Assembly: GCF_902459655.1 (NCBI RefSeq)
Contig: NZ_CABPSB010000004.1
Span: forward strand, 285,966-349,965
Source: Pandoraea anhela
GTDB lineage: Bacteria; Pseudomonadota; Gammaproteobacteria; Burkholderiales; Burkholderiaceae
Direction: 5' to 3'
DNA: 64,000 nt
Under the pieces are notes generated by a model. It was given only the letters and a program-made list of their open reading frames with translations, was not told the DNA's origin and did no database searches. Position 1 is the stretch's first letter. Each line of letters opens with the position of its first letter. Shown in pieces: positions 53,630 through 63,776 of the stretch. The translations under genes were made by a program, and so were the position numbers.

Positions 53630-54763
53630 ATGAAGATCGGTGTACCCAAGGAGATCAAGAACCACGAATATCGCGTAGGCATGACGCCCGCAGCCGTACG
53701 CGAAGTGGTAGCCCGCGGGCACGAGGTATGGATCGAGACGCAAGCCGGTGAAGGCATCGGCATGGACGACACGGTGTACGCTGCCGCCGGCGCCCGCATC
53801 GCGGCCAATGCCGTCGACGTGTTCGACCGCGCCGAGCTGATCGTCAAGGTCAAAGAGCCTCAGGCCATTGAACGTGCCAGATTGCGGCCCCACCACACCC
53901 TATTCACCTATCTGCACCTTGCGCCCGACCCCGATCAGACCCGGGATTTGATCAAAAGCGGCGCCACGTGCATTGCGTACGAAACCGTCACGTCCGCGAA
54001 CGGCGGCCTGCCGCTGCTGGCGCCGATGTCCGAAGTCGCCGGACGCATGTCGATTCAGGCCGGCGCGACCGCACTGGAAAAGACCCACGGCGGATTGGGC
54101 CTGCTGCTCTCCGGCGTGCCCGGGGTGGAAGCCGGCAAAGTCGTGATTTTGGGCGGGGGTGTCGTCGGTACCAATGCAGCAACAGTGGCGGTCGGCATTG
54201 GCGCGCAGGTCACCGTCATCGATAAGTCGGTCGATGCCTTGCGTCGCATCAGCGCTCAGTTCGGTGGACGCGTGCAGACCGTCTATTCGACACAGCATGC
54301 CATCGAGACACATCTGCGCGAAGCCGATCTGGTGATTGGTGGCGTGCTCATTCCAGGTGCGGCCGCGCCGAAGCTCATCACTCGCGCGATGCTCGGCCTG
54401 ATGCGCAAGGGGGCGGTGATCGTCGATGTCGCCATCGATCAGGGAGGGTGCTGCGAGACCTCCCGTCCGACCACCCATGCCGATCCTGTTTACGTAGTCG
54501 CCGGCGTCGTGCATTACTGCGTTGCCAACATGCCCGGCGGCGTGCCCCGCACCTCGACCTTCGCACTGAACAATGTGACGCTGCCGTTCATTCTGCAACT
54601 GGCCGACCATGGTGCGCTGGCCGCGATGCGAGCCGACTCGCATCTGCTCGCCGGCCTCAATGTGGCGCGCGGCATGGTGACGAATCGTGGTGTGGCCGAC
54701 GCCCTCGGACTGGTCTATCACGATCCCCACGCCGTACTCGCCCAACTACCGGCAGCCGCCTGA
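53630..54763 (+). CDS. ald: Alanine dehydrogenase
   Basis: NAD-dependent enzyme of 377 aa interconverting L-alanine and pyruvate plus ammonia. The start [17 protein letters not shown], the KVKEPQ (69-75 region) substrate site, LFTYLHLA, the NAD-binding [20 protein letters not shown] (within about 174-195), and [13 protein letters not shown] are canonical. The ATG has AAAGGAG seven bases upstream; the longer open frame to 53555 was ignored. With dadA and the Lrp regulator it forms an alanine catabolism locus. Confidence 0.96.
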   Translation: MKIGVPKEIKNHEYRVGMTPAAVREVVARGHEVWIETQAGEGIGMDDTVYAAAGARIAANAVDVFDRAELIVKVKEPQAIERARLRPHHTLFTYLHLAPDPDQTRDLIKSGATCIAYETVTSANGGLPLLAPMSEVAGRMSIQAGATALEKTHGGLGLLLSGVPGVEAGKVVILGGGVVGTNAATVAVGIGAQVTVIDKSVDALRRISAQFGGRVQTVYSTQHAIETHLREADLVIGGVLIPGAAAPKLITRAMLGLMRKGAVIVDVAIDQGGCCETSRPTTHADPVYVVAGVVHYCVANMPGGVPRTSTFALNNVTLPFILQLADHGALAAMRADSHLLAGLNVARGMVTNRGVADALGLVYHDPHAVLAQLPAAA

Positions 54764-55085
54764 TCGGACGACGTCGATAAGCAACCGCCGGGGTGTGCTG
54801 GCCTTCCCCTCACACAGCATCGCCCCGGCGCATGCGCCCGAGACTCATCCGGAATCGTCTGGAATCGTCCGAACGCTTCCGAAAACGCCCGGCCCGGACA
54901 AATGCCTTGCCGCTCACCTCCCAGCCAGCCAGGGCCTCGCGGCGCCTCGGGCTTTGGACATGGGCGCACTCACTTCGTTATACTTGCCCCATCTCGACGG
55001 CGCCCGCCGACCACCCGGTACACAGGGCACGCGCAGCCATGTCGCACCCGCTCTGCGCCGAGCCGTCAATGTCCATGAGCAAGTG
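54764..55085. other. 322-bp intergenic region before ubiG
   Basis: It holds no supportable gene. A possible promoter element TATACT lies at 54979-54984, with TTGGAC 19 bp upstream. A micro-frame ending AAGTGATG abuts the ubiG ATG (the stop TGA overlaps it), but I could not assign it a role. Confidence 0.45.
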
Positions 55086-55781
55086 ATGAACGCCGACCCG
55101 CAAGAACTCAATAAATTCAGTGAACTGGCCCACCGCTGGTGGGATCCGCACAGCGAATTCAAACCGCTGCACGAGATCAACCCGCTGCGCCTCGACTGGA
55201 TCGAGCAGCACGTGCCGCTGCAAGGCAAGCGCGTGCTGGATATCGGCTGCGGCGGCGGCATCCTGTCCGAATCGATGGCGCGTCAGGGGGCTCGGGTCAA
55301 GGGCATCGACTTGTCGAAAAAAGCCCTCGGCGTGGCCGATCTGCACAGTCTGGAAGCCGGACTCAACATCGAGTACGAAGAAATTTCGGCCGAAGCCCTG
55401 GCCGCGCGTGACGCCGGCACCTACGACGTGGTGACATGCATGGAGATGCTCGAGCACGTGCCGTCGCCGGCATCGATCGTCGCGGCCTGCGCCACGCTCG
55501 TCAAACCGGGCGGTCACGTGTTCTTCTCCACGCTGAACCGCAATCCGAAGGCCTGGCTGCTGGCCGTCGTCGGCGCAGAGTACTTGCTACGCATGCTGCC
55601 GCGCGGCACCCATGACTATGCGAAGTTCATTCGCCCATCGGAGCTGGCCTCGTTTGCGCGCGCGAGTGGCCTGACGGTACGCGACCTGCGCGGAATGACC
55701 TATAACCCGATCAGCAAGCGTTACTCGATCAATCGCGACACCGATGTCAACTACATGATCGCGTGCACGCGCGATGCCTGA
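55086..55781 (+). CDS. ubiG: Ubiquinone biosynthesis O-methyltransferase UbiG
   Basis: SAM-dependent O-methyltransferase for the two O-methylations in ubiquinone synthesis, 231 aa. The SAM motif is [13 protein letters not shown] (50-62; DIGCGGG 52-58), preceded by [24 protein letters not shown] in outline (the KFxxLAxxWWDPxGEF pattern) and followed by [11 protein letters not shown]. The start ATG is at 55086. Its stop overlaps the gph start, so the two genes are coupled. Confidence 0.96.
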   Translation: MNADPQELNKFSELAHRWWDPHSEFKPLHEINPLRLDWIEQHVPLQGKRVLDIGCGGGILSESMARQGARVKGIDLSKKALGVADLHSLEAGLNIEYEEISAEALAARDAGTYDVVTCMEMLEHVPSPASIVAACATLVKPGGHVFFSTLNRNPKAWLLAVVGAEYLLRMLPRGTHDYAKFIRPSELASFARASGLTVRDLRGMTYNPISKRYSINRDTDVNYMIACTRDA

Positions 55782-56508
55782 TATGTTCGAGCCCCCCGCC
55801 CGCGTCTCCCCTTCTCCCGACAACACCTTGTCGACGCAACTGCATGGCAACATCCGTGCCGTTCTGTTCGATCTGGACGGCACGCTCGCCGACACCGCGC
55901 CCGACCTCGTCGCTGCGGTCAACAAGGTGCGTACCGATCGCGGCCTGCCGCCGGGGCCGTACGAAACCCTGCGGTTGCAGGCGTCGCATGGCGCACGTGG
56001 ACTGATTGGCAGTGCGTTCGGTGTCACACCGGACGATGCGGCATTTGCGTCGCTCAGAGACGCGTTTCTCGCTAATTACGAAGCCGCGTTGTGTGTACAC
56101 AGCCATTTGTTCGACGGTATTCCGGCACTGCTCGCGGCGCTGGCCGAGCGCGGCATGCCGTGGGGCATCGTGACCAATAAGGCAGCTCGCCTGACCCATC
56201 CGCTCGTCAAACTGTTGGGCCTGTCGGAGGGCGCCGCTTGTGTGGTATCCGGGGACACCACGCCCCATAGCAAGCCGCACCCCGCGCCATTGTTATATGC
56301 CGCCGAGTGCATCGGTATTGCGCCTTCACAGATCGTGTACGTCGGTGACGATCTGCGTGACGTGCAGGCTGGCAAGGCCGCAGGTATGGCCACGGTGGCT
56401 GCGGCGTACGGTTATTGCGGCGACTCGCTCGCACCTGCACAGTGGCAGGCAGACGCTGTCGTCGAACGCGCGGGCGCGATCGCCCCGCTGGTGATGTCGC
56501 CGGCATAA
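55774..56508 (+). CDS. gph: Phosphoglycolate phosphatase (HAD family)
   Basis: HAD hydrolase of 244 aa that removes 2-phosphoglycolate formed in DNA repair and photorespiration-like reactions. Motif I is [10 protein letters not shown], nucleophile D33, acid D35. Motif II/III regions are [21 protein letters not shown] and [16 protein letters not shown]. The first 25 residues are an unconserved leader; the ATG at 55774 overlaps ubiG and another ATG follows at 55783. The ubiG-gph pair is common in betaproteobacteria. Confidence 0.93.
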   Translation: MPDMFEPPARVSPSPDNTLSTQLHGNIRAVLFDLDGTLADTAPDLVAAVNKVRTDRGLPPGPYETLRLQASHGARGLIGSAFGVTPDDAAFASLRDAFLANYEAALCVHSHLFDGIPALLAALAERGMPWGIVTNKAARLTHPLVKLLGLSEGAACVVSGDTTPHSKPHPAPLLYAAECIGIAPSQIVYVGDDLRDVQAGKAAGMATVAAAYGYCGDSLAPAQWQADAVVERAGAIAPLVMSPA

Positions 56509-56625
56509 CCCGCCGGATCATCGCTCGCCAGGGCCGGGCCGCCACGCGGGGCCACGGCTTTGGGAATGTGCCGCCGCGCTTCAGTGGCGCTGCGTATGCT
56601 TCACGGGCTACTTACGGGAGACCGC

Positions 56626-59600
56626 ATGGCCGAGCAAGCGAACGATCGCAAACCAACAACGGAATCATCCGCAGGCGGGAACCGTCTGCAACAGGGTCTC
56701 GCCCGCGCCCAAGCGCTCGGGCGCGACCCTGGCGTGCGTCGTCGCGCGCGCAAAACCGGCCTTTGGGCCGCCGGCGTCATCGCCGTTTTCGGTGTCGTCG
56801 GCTACTTCACCGTACCGGCGGTGCTCAAGCATTACGCGGTAGACAAGCTCTCGGCTTACCTCGAACGGCCGGTCAGCGTGGGTGACGTCAGTTTCAATCC
56901 CTATACGCTTCGCCTCGACCTCCACAAGGTGCACATCGGCGACAAGACGCCGGGTCAGCCGTTCGTGGATATCGGCGAGCTGCGCCTGAATGCGTCGTGG
57001 AGCTCACTGTTTCGCTTCGCGCCGGTGATCGGCGAGTTGTACGTCGACACCCCCGTCGTCAACATCGTGCGTACCGCGCCGCAGCGCTTCAATTTCTCGG
57101 ACATCATCGATCGGGCGACGTCGGGACCGCCCTCGCCCGAGCCGTCCAAGCCGGCACGTTTCGCGCTGAACAACCTACAGATCAAGAACGGCACGATTCG
57201 CTTCGACGACAGCTTCCAGAACGAAAAGCATGTGGTCGACAATTTGCAAGTCGGCGTGCCCTTCATTGCGAACCTTCCGTCCGACGTCGACATCTTCGTG
57301 CAGCCGCTGCTGCAAGCGTCCATCGACGGCGCACCGCTGCACCTCTCGGGTCAGACCAAACCGTTCGCCGATTCACTTGAATCGACCGTGGACATCAAGC
57401 TCGACCGGCTCGACGTGCCCAAGTACCTCGGGTATTCGCCGGTCACATTCCCCGCGCAAATCAAGAGCGGCGCCGTCAGCACCGATCTGAAGTTGCGATT
57501 CACGCGCGACAAGGACGGTAATCACGTGCGGCTCACGGGCACCGCCGGGTTGGCGGACGCCGTGGTCAACGAAGCTGACGGCTCACCGCTTGTTGCGGTC
57601 AAGCAGGTCGACGTGAAACTTGGCAAGGTCGAACCACTGAACAATGTCTATCACATCGACAGCGTGCGGATCGACGGACTCGATCAGCAAGTCACGATGG
57701 AGAAGGACGGCTCGATCAACGTTGTGAAGGCGCTCTTGCCACAGCGGCCGGTGCTCAAGGCGGTGGGTAAGGCCGTCGACGAGGCTGCGGCATCGCCCCG
57801 GGCAAGCGAGGCGGCCAAGTCGGCGCCGAAAGTCGCTGCCGAGCAAACGGCTCGACCGGCCACGCCCGCCTCGGCAGCCGAAGCCGCACAGGCAAAGGCG
57901 GAAGCGGCAGCGCAGTCTTCGCCACTCGACCTGTTGGTCGGCGAAGTCGCGCTGGTCAATAGCAAACTGCGGTTCACGGACGAACGTGGTGCAAAACCCG
58001 CAAGCGTCTCGCTCGAGAACATCCAGATCGGTGTGAAGCAGTTTTCGACGCTGGGCAAAGACCCTGCTACCTACGATGCGTCGCTCGGCATCCAGAGCGG
58101 CGGCTCGCTCAAGGCTCACGGCCAGTTCAGCCTGCCCGCGCACAACGCGAGCGGTGAACTCGATGCGCAATCGATCGCCCTCGCCCCCTTGCTGCCGTTC
58201 GCGCAAGGCGCGCTATCCGGCGAGTTGAAGAGCGGCACGGTAGGTGCGCAGGCGAAGTTCAGCGCGGCATTCGCGCCGGACAAGCAACCTAACGTTCAGA
58301 TCGAACCGGCCACGGCCACGCTGGAAAAGATCGAATGGCTCACGGGCCAAAAGGGCGACGCACCGCTCAAGCTCGCAAAGGCGCAGGCAAAACTGTCGCA
58401 CTTCGATCTCGGCGCCCGCCGGGCAATCGTCGATGAAGTGAGCGTTAGCGGACTCGATGTCGCTGCGCGCCGTGATAAGGACGGCAAGATCAATCTCCTC
58501 GCCCTGACGGGCGACGGGCGACCCAAGGCCGCTGTCGGTAATGCCAGTGGGAACGGGGTCAACGCGCGCGTCGGCACCGAACGCGGACGCCGTACGTCGC
58601 CCAAGGCTTCGTCGGCATCGAACACGCAGACCACGGGTAGCCAATGGCAGTGGAAGGTCGGCAAGGTCAACGTGGAGAACGCGAGCATCGGGTTCGAGGA
58701 CCGGGCCGTCAAAGGCCGTCCGATCAATGCGAAATTCGCACCGCTCAATATCAAGGTGCAGGGCGCATCGCAGGACATGAGCAAGCCGTTGCAGTTGGAG
58801 ATCAACGGCACGCTCAACAAGAAAGGCTCGCTCAACGCTGCGGGGAATATTACGCCACAGCCCTTGTCCGGCGACCTTCAGGTCAAGACACAGCAACTCG
58901 ACCTGGCCGCCTTCGATTCCTACATGAGCGACGAACTGAACGCGAGCATTGCCAGCGCCCTGCTGTCGAGCAACGGTCGCGCGACCTTCGTCATGAAGGG
59001 CGACACACCGCAAGCGACGTATCGGGGTGACGCCACGCTCGGCAACGTCCGTCTGCTCGACAAAGTCACGACCGACGATTTCGTGCGGTGGAATGCGCTG
59101 TCCCTGCAGCAGATCAATCTGGCTGTCGGCAGCGGCAAGCCGAACGTACAGTTGGGCAGCATCGCCCTCTCGCGCTTCTACGCGCGTCTGATCATCAACG
59201 CCAACGGTCGCCTGAATCTGGCCGATGTCGTCGGCAATAAGGAAGCGCCCCGCTCCCTCACGCGAGCGAACGAGGGCATTCCGCTTGATGCGGCGTCCGC
59301 AGCCAAACCACCGCTAGATGCGGCCGCATCCGCCGTTGAGGCCGGGCAACCGACCGACGTCGAGAAGCAGGAACCGTCACCGGGCCAGACGACCGTCGAG
59401 CGCGGTCCGGGTTACGGCACCGGCAAGGCGCTACCTGCGGACGTCCACATCGGACGTATTACGCTGCAAGGCGGCAACGTCAATTTCACGGACAACTTCG
59501 TCAAGCCGAACTACACCGCCAATCTCACCGACATCGGCGGGCGCATCGGCGCCTTCGGTACGGCCACGAAGGAGCCCGCGGAGGTCGCACTGCAAGGCAA

Positions 59601-60624
59601 GGTCAACCGCAATGCGCCGATCAACATCAACGGCAAGATCAATCCGCTCGCGCCGATGGCGTTCGTGGATCTCGGAGCCAAGGCCGATGGCATCGAACTC
59701 ACCAATCTCACGCCTTACTCGACGAAGTACGCGGGCTACCCCATCGAAAAGGGCAAGCTCACGGTCGACGTGCATTACCTGCTCGATCAGGCGAAGCTGA
59801 CGGCGAACAACCACATCTTCATCGATCAGTTGACGTTCGGCGACCGGGTGGAGAGCCCGACGGCGACCAACCTCCCGGTGCGTCTGGCCGTGTCGCTGCT
59901 GAAGAATTCACGTGGCGAGATCGATGTGGACATTCCGATTTCCGGTTCCCTGGACGATCCGCAGTTCAGTCTCGGCGGCGTGATCTTCCGGGCGTTCGTC
60001 AATCTGATCGTCAAGGCGGTGACGGCACCGTTCAGCTTGCTGGCCTCCGCATTTGGCGGGGGCGATCAGGAGTTGGGCTACGTTGAATTCGCGCCCGGCA
60101 GCGCTCGTCTGACGCCGGAGGACGAGAAGCGTCTGGAGACGCTGGTGAAGGCGCTGAACGATCGTGAAGCGCTCAAGCTGGACATTGTCGGCCGCGTGGA
60201 TCCGGCCAAGGACACCGACGGCCTGCGCAGCGTCGCCGTCGAGCGTGCGATCAAGGCGCAGAAGGTCAAGGCATTGGTCGGCAAGGGGGAAAGCGTCGAT
60301 GTCGACAACGTGCAGGTAACGCCGGAAGAGCGCAGCAAGTATCTGACCGCGGCCTACAAGGCGGCGGACTTTGCAAAGCCGCGCAATATGATCGGCTTCA
60401 CCAAGTCGTTGCCGGATGACGAAATGGAAAAGCTCATGGAGACGAACGTCAAGGTGGACGACGACGATCTGCGTGCGCTGGCGGAACGGCGTGCTCAGCG
60501 CGTCAGGTCGTGGCTCGACGGCAAAATCGCGTCCGACCGGCTGTTTGTGGTGGCGCCGAAGCTCAATGCGGATGGCATTCAGGACAAGGGCGCCACGACG
60601 CGTGTGGACTTCGCACTGAAGTGA
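56626..60624 (+). CDS. Large AsmA-like DUF748 envelope protein
   Basis: Very large protein of 1332 aa. After a basic cytoplasmic leader there is one transmembrane helix near residues 43-61 (AAGVIAVFGVVGYFTVPAVL in outline), then repeated DUF748/AsmA-like beta segments that recall the bridge-like lipid-transport or outer-membrane-biogenesis proteins. An Ala-rich linker occupies about 385-430 and another Ser/Pro-rich one about 890-930. The C-terminal 190 residues resemble an OmpA-like fold (VEFAPGSARLTPEDEKRLETL), which could bind peptidoglycan. The ATG at 56626 has GGGAG upstream. Exact function unknown; a role linking inner membrane to the envelope is inference. Confidence 0.88.
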   Translation: MAEQANDRKPTTESSAGGNRLQQGLARAQALGRDPGVRRRARKTGLWAAGVIAVFGVVGYFTVPAVLKHYAVDKLSAYLERPVSVGDVSFNPYTLRLDLHKVHIGDKTPGQPFVDIGELRLNASWSSLFRFAPVIGELYVDTPVVNIVRTAPQRFNFSDIIDRATSGPPSPEPSKPARFALNNLQIKNGTIRFDDSFQNEKHVVDNLQVGVPFIANLPSDVDIFVQPLLQASIDGAPLHLSGQTKPFADSLESTVDIKLDRLDVPKYLGYSPVTFPAQIKSGAVSTDLKLRFTRDKDGNHVRLTGTAGLADAVVNEADGSPLVAVKQVDVKLGKVEPLNNVYHIDSVRIDGLDQQVTMEKDGSINVVKALLPQRPVLKAVGKAVDEAAASPRASEAAKSAPKVAAEQTARPATPASAAEAAQAKAEAAAQSSPLDLLVGEVALVNSKLRFTDERGAKPASVSLENIQIGVKQFSTLGKDPATYDASLGIQSGGSLKAHGQFSLPAHNASGELDAQSIALAPLLPFAQGALSGELKSGTVGAQAKFSAAFAPDKQPNVQIEPATATLEKIEWLTGQKGDAPLKLAKAQAKLSHFDLGARRAIVDEVSVSGLDVAARRDKDGKINLLALTGDGRPKAAVGNASGNGVNARVGTERGRRTSPKASSASNTQTTGSQWQWKVGKVNVENASIGFEDRAVKGRPINAKFAPLNIKVQGASQDMSKPLQLEINGTLNKKGSLNAAGNITPQPLSGDLQVKTQQLDLAAFDSYMSDELNASIASALLSSNGRATFVMKGDTPQATYRGDATLGNVRLLDKVTTDDFVRWNALSLQQINLAVGSGKPNVQLGSIALSRFYARLIINANGRLNLADVVGNKEAPRSLTRANEGIPLDAASAAKPPLDAAASAVEAGQPTDVEKQEPSPGQTTVERGPGYGTGKALPADVHIGRITLQGGNVNFTDNFVKPNYTANLTDIGGRIGAFGTATKEPAEVALQGKVNRNAPININGKINPLAPMAFVDLGAKADGIELTNLTPYSTKYAGYPIEKGKLTVDVHYLLDQAKLTANNHIFIDQLTFGDRVESPTATNLPVRLAVSLLKNSRGEIDVDIPISGSLDDPQFSLGGVIFRAFVNLIVKAVTAPFSLLASAFGGGDQELGYVEFAPGSARLTPEDEKRLETLVKALNDREALKLDIVGRVDPAKDTDGLRSVAVERAIKAQKVKALVGKGESVDVDNVQVTPEERSKYLTAAYKAADFAKPRNMIGFTKSLPDDEMEKLMETNVKVDDDDLRALAERRAQRVRSWLDGKIASDRLFVVAPKLNADGIQDKGATTRVDFALK

Positions 60625-60654
60625 GGCATTTGTGTCATAATTCACACCTCCACA

Positions 60655-61025
60655 GGGGCCGACATGGTTTCGACGTGGGTAGCGAAGCGACTCAGGGCAT
60701 ACCGAGGACCCGTCACCTCGTTAATCAATGGGAAAAACGTAACTGCAAACGACGAAACGTTCGCACTGGCAGCCTAAGGGCCGCCGTCCTCTGCCTAGTT
60801 CACTGACGGACTAGCGTCGCAAGACCGGTAGCAATACCGCCAGAGGTCATATACGTCAGTTAAGCCTTGGTGGCGTCACGACGCCAAGGTCGAAAACTTA
60901 GTGAATCGCTGTTGCGTAGCGTGTTCGTCCGCGACAAGACAGTTAAATCAAATGACAGAACTAAGTATGTAGAACTGGTCGTAGAGTACTTGCGGACGCG
61001 GGTTCGATCCCCGCCGGCTCCACCA
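60655..61025 (+). ncRNA. ssrA: Transfer-messenger RNA (tmRNA)
   Basis: Rescue RNA for stalled ribosomes. The 5' end GGGGCCGAC pairs with the 3' GGCTCC before ACCA, forming the tRNA-like acceptor; the T-arm GGTTCGATCC is visible near the 3' end. The internal reading frame (60745-60777) encodes ANDETFALAA followed by TAA, a typical degradation tag ending in ALAA. A CATAAT element at 60636-60641 is a candidate -10. Its 3' end is a well-known attachment site for integrative elements, and a decayed integrase lies just downstream. Confidence 0.97.
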
Positions 61026-61058
61026 AACACCATTACACAGTAGTTCGCAGTTTTCCTT

Positions 61059-61097
61059 AAAACCCCGACGAGGCTTGCTCTGTCGGGGTTTTTCTTT
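61059..61097 (+). terminator. Terminator after ssrA
   Basis: AAAACCCCGAC and GTCGGGGTTTT form an 11-bp stem around a 12-base loop, followed by TTCTTTT. It lies about 34 bp downstream of the tmRNA 3' end. Confidence 0.85.
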
Positions 61098-61203
61098 TCC
61101 TCAATCGGTTATACTCGTTCGCAATTTTCCGGTGGTCCGTGGTGGTATATGTGGTGGCATCCGCCGTACCATCGGAATCCGATACCACCAACACGATCCT
61201 CTC

Positions 61204-62400
61204 ATGCCGCTTACCGACATAGCCGTCCGCAAGGCCACGCCGGCAGACAAGCAATACCGCCTCGGCGACGCCGCTGGCATGTATCTCGAAGTCCAGCCGA
61301 GCGGCGCGAAGTACTGGCGTCTGCGGTACCGCTTCGAAGGAAAGCAGAAGACGCTAGCGCTGGGCGTGTATCCGGCCGTCAGTTTGAGACGTGCACGAGA
61401 ATCCCGGGACGCGGCCCGGACGCTACTCGTCAAAGGCGTTGACCCTGGCGCTTCTCGTGTCGCCGTGAAGGCCAATCGCGAGCATCTTCGTCAAACTCGT
61501 TCGAGAGCATTGCCAGAGAGTGGCATCGTAAGTTCTCGGCGGATCTGTCGGAGTCACATGCCGCGCGCAACCTACGCCGTCTAGAGGCCCACGTCTTCCC
61601 GTACTTTGGACAATCACCCGTTGCTGACGTCGTTGCTCCGGCTATTCTCGAAGCCCTCCAACGCGTGGAAGCCCGCAGCAATCTTGAGACAGCGCACCGG
61701 CTGCACTCGATTATCGGGCAGGCGTTCAGATATGCGATTGCCACCGGTCGAGCCTCTCGTGACCCAAGCGCCGACCTATGCAGTGCGATCCTGCGTAAGC
61801 CGGTTCGTCACTATGCCGCGATCATTGACCCGGAGCACCTTGGAAAGACACTTCCGATCATTCATGCATATGACGGAAATTCCGTAGTAACGGCCAGGTT
61901 GAAGCTGGCACCGTATCTGTTCCAGCGACCTGTCGAGCAGCGACTGGCGCCCTGGTCAGAATTTGATCTTGATGGCGCAACGTGGCAAATACCGCCGCAC
62001 AGGATGAAACGCACGAAAGACGAATAGGCAAATGGGGCCGCTCATATCGTACCGCTCGCGCGTCAGGTGGCGGATATTCTTAGTGACCTTCCCCGGCTGA
62101 CGAGGACAAGTCGGCACGTGTTCCCAAGTGTGCGCGGCGGTGTGTGTGCCATCAGCGACGGGACACCCTCCACGGCACTTAGGCTCATGGGCTTTACTTC
62201 GAAGACTGTGACACCTCACGGCTGGCGTGTGACCGGCAGAACTCTGTCAGTCGAGGTACTTAGACTTCCGGCAGAAGTCGTAGAAATGCAACTAGCCCCA
62301 CTGTTAAGGACTCACTCGGCAGGGCATACAACCGCACGTAATGGCATCGACAAGCGATGCAGGCATGGGCAGACCTCGATAGCCCGAGAATGGGTAGCTT
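61204..62400 (+). pseudogene. Decayed P4-type tyrosine integrase
   Basis: Remnant of a site-specific integrase downstream of ssrA. Part 1 (61204 to about 61485) has the DUF4102 N-terminus: MPLTDIAVRKATPADKQYRLGDAAGMYLEV in outline. A frame change near 61480-61495 moves to another frame carrying SFESIAREWHRKF through RLAPWSEFDLDG and MKRTKDE, ended by TAG near 62026. A third section in a different frame (PHIVPLARQVADILSDL, HVFPSVRGGVCAIS) follows and loses the catalytic histidine-arginine region in the RxxH-equivalent stretch HGWRVTGRT. The gene is broken by at least one frameshift and one stop. The coordinates of the end are approximate. Confidence 0.82.
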
Positions 62401-62444
62401 ATAATTCAGCCATCAAAAAGGCAAGCTATCAACTACTCAAACAT

Positions 62445-63581
62445 ATGAAAAATAAAGACATACCGGGGCTTACAGGGCTGCGCGGCGTTGCCGCTCTCCT
62501 GATCCTCTTTCATCACATCGTTCTGTTAATGCTCCCGCTTAAAAACAGTCCAATCGGCCCTGCAGCGGACAAATCCGGGCTACTCGGGATGAGCCTGTTT
62601 TTTGTACTTAGCGGCTTCGTCATCCACTACAACTATGCCGATCGCATAGCAGGAGGGATGCAAGGCATTGTGCAATTCCTTGTGGCTCGTTTTGCGCGAC
62701 TATTCCCGCTGCTCATCGTCTTTGTGTTGGCGAATTTCGCTTATAACTTGACAGTGTCACCTAACTATTGGGACACCATCGGTTACTACCTGACGATGAC
62801 GCAATCTTGGGTCTATGGCATCCGGCACAGCGATAACATTTCTTTCTCACAGCTTTATGCGAACAACGCTTGGTCTATCAGCACGGAAGCTTTAATGTAC
62901 CTAATGTTCATCCCGGTGGTTTTCATGTCCGGAATGGGAAAGGCCAGCTTCAAGCGCGGCATGGTCTTCCTGGCGATCGCAATTATAGGCCGTATCGTGT
63001 TCATCCAATTCAGCCTGACTATCGGCGGCAGAGCGCTAGAGGCGACTTACGGAAAGTCCGATTTCCCTGCTGAGCAGTGGCTGATTTATCTGAGCCCATA
63101 TGGGCGATTCTTCGAGTTTCTTGCCGGCGTCGCTTTGTCGGAGATTTGGGGCTCAAGGCGCGTGCGTTCGCGCACTATCGTAAATGCTACCGGAGCCATC
63201 GGAGCTGCCTATATCGTTGGCTCTCTGCTCTACGGGACGTTCATTTTCTCCAAGATGTTCTATGCAACAAACGTTCACATCGGCTACATCATCGCAGTGC
63301 CAGCGCTGATTTTCTGGATTTGCGAACGGGGAGATGTTCTAATCGGAATGGCAGCAGAAAAAATTGGCGAGATGAGCTATTCGATTTACATCATGCATAG
63401 TCCGCTAATCGTACTGCTGAGAGTAGAGCCCGGGAAATGGAGCAGCGCAGAGATGATTACTAACACAACCATCTGTGTACTCCTGACATTTTCGTTCTCG
63501 TGGCTATCCTATCGGTACATCGAACGCCCCGGGCAGCGGGCTATAAAGAGGATGGTACCCTCGTCACCTTTCGCGCTCTAA
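62445..63581 (+). CDS. Acyltransferase 3 family membrane protein (OafA/YrhL type)
   Basis: Integral-membrane acyltransferase of 378 aa with about ten hydrophobic helices. The family start IPGLTGLRGVAALLILFHHIV in outline has R13 and the catalytic-type histidines H23/H24; the later helix LSGFVIHYNY, NNAWSISTEALMYLMF in outline and the C-terminal MSYSIYIMHSPLIVLL are typical. Such enzymes O-acylate polysaccharides or peptidoglycan. It uses more A/T than its neighbours and follows the integrase remnant, so it is likely cargo of the lost element. The open frame continues upstream into the integrase to 62067, but ATG 62445 is the natural start. Confidence 0.85.
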   Translation: MKNKDIPGLTGLRGVAALLILFHHIVLLMLPLKNSPIGPAADKSGLLGMSLFFVLSGFVIHYNYADRIAGGMQGIVQFLVARFARLFPLLIVFVLANFAYNLTVSPNYWDTIGYYLTMTQSWVYGIRHSDNISFSQLYANNAWSISTEALMYLMFIPVVFMSGMGKASFKRGMVFLAIAIIGRIVFIQFSLTIGGRALEATYGKSDFPAEQWLIYLSPYGRFFEFLAGVALSEIWGSRRVRSRTIVNATGAIGAAYIVGSLLYGTFIFSKMFYATNVHIGYIIAVPALIFWICERGDVLIGMAAEKIGEMSYSIYIMHSPLIVLLRVEPGKWSSAEMITNTTICVLLTFSFSWLSYRYIERPGQRAIKRMVPSSPFAL

Positions 63582-63662
63582 CCTCAGTTGTAATAGCGAC
63601 GTCTCCCCCGATTTGAGTAGCGCGACGATTTAAAGTCCAATCACTTAGTCAGGAGATTGGAC

Positions 63663-63776
63663 ATGAAAAATCGATTCACCGACGAGCAAATCATCGGCTT
63701 CCTGCGCGAAGCCGATGCCGGGATGGCGATCAAGGCGCTGTGCCGTCAGCACGGCTTTTCCGAGGCGATGTATTGA
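63663..63776 (+). pseudogene. Truncated IS3-family transposase orfA
   Basis: The first 37 codons of an IS3 OrfA (MKNRFTDEQIIGFLREADAG then IKALCRQHGFSEA) break off at MY and a stop where the family normally continues with a YxxWR helix. The element's upstream sequence from about 63595 (around GTCTCCCCCGATTTGAGTAG) may be its left end, but I could not define its inverted repeat. It is cut by a second insertion. Confidence 0.8.

Noticed and set aside
54793-55086. A 97-codon plus-strand frame ending on the ubiG start
   Set aside because: Its stop overlaps the ubiG ATG, which could suggest coupling, but the protein is basic low complexity with no ribosome site.
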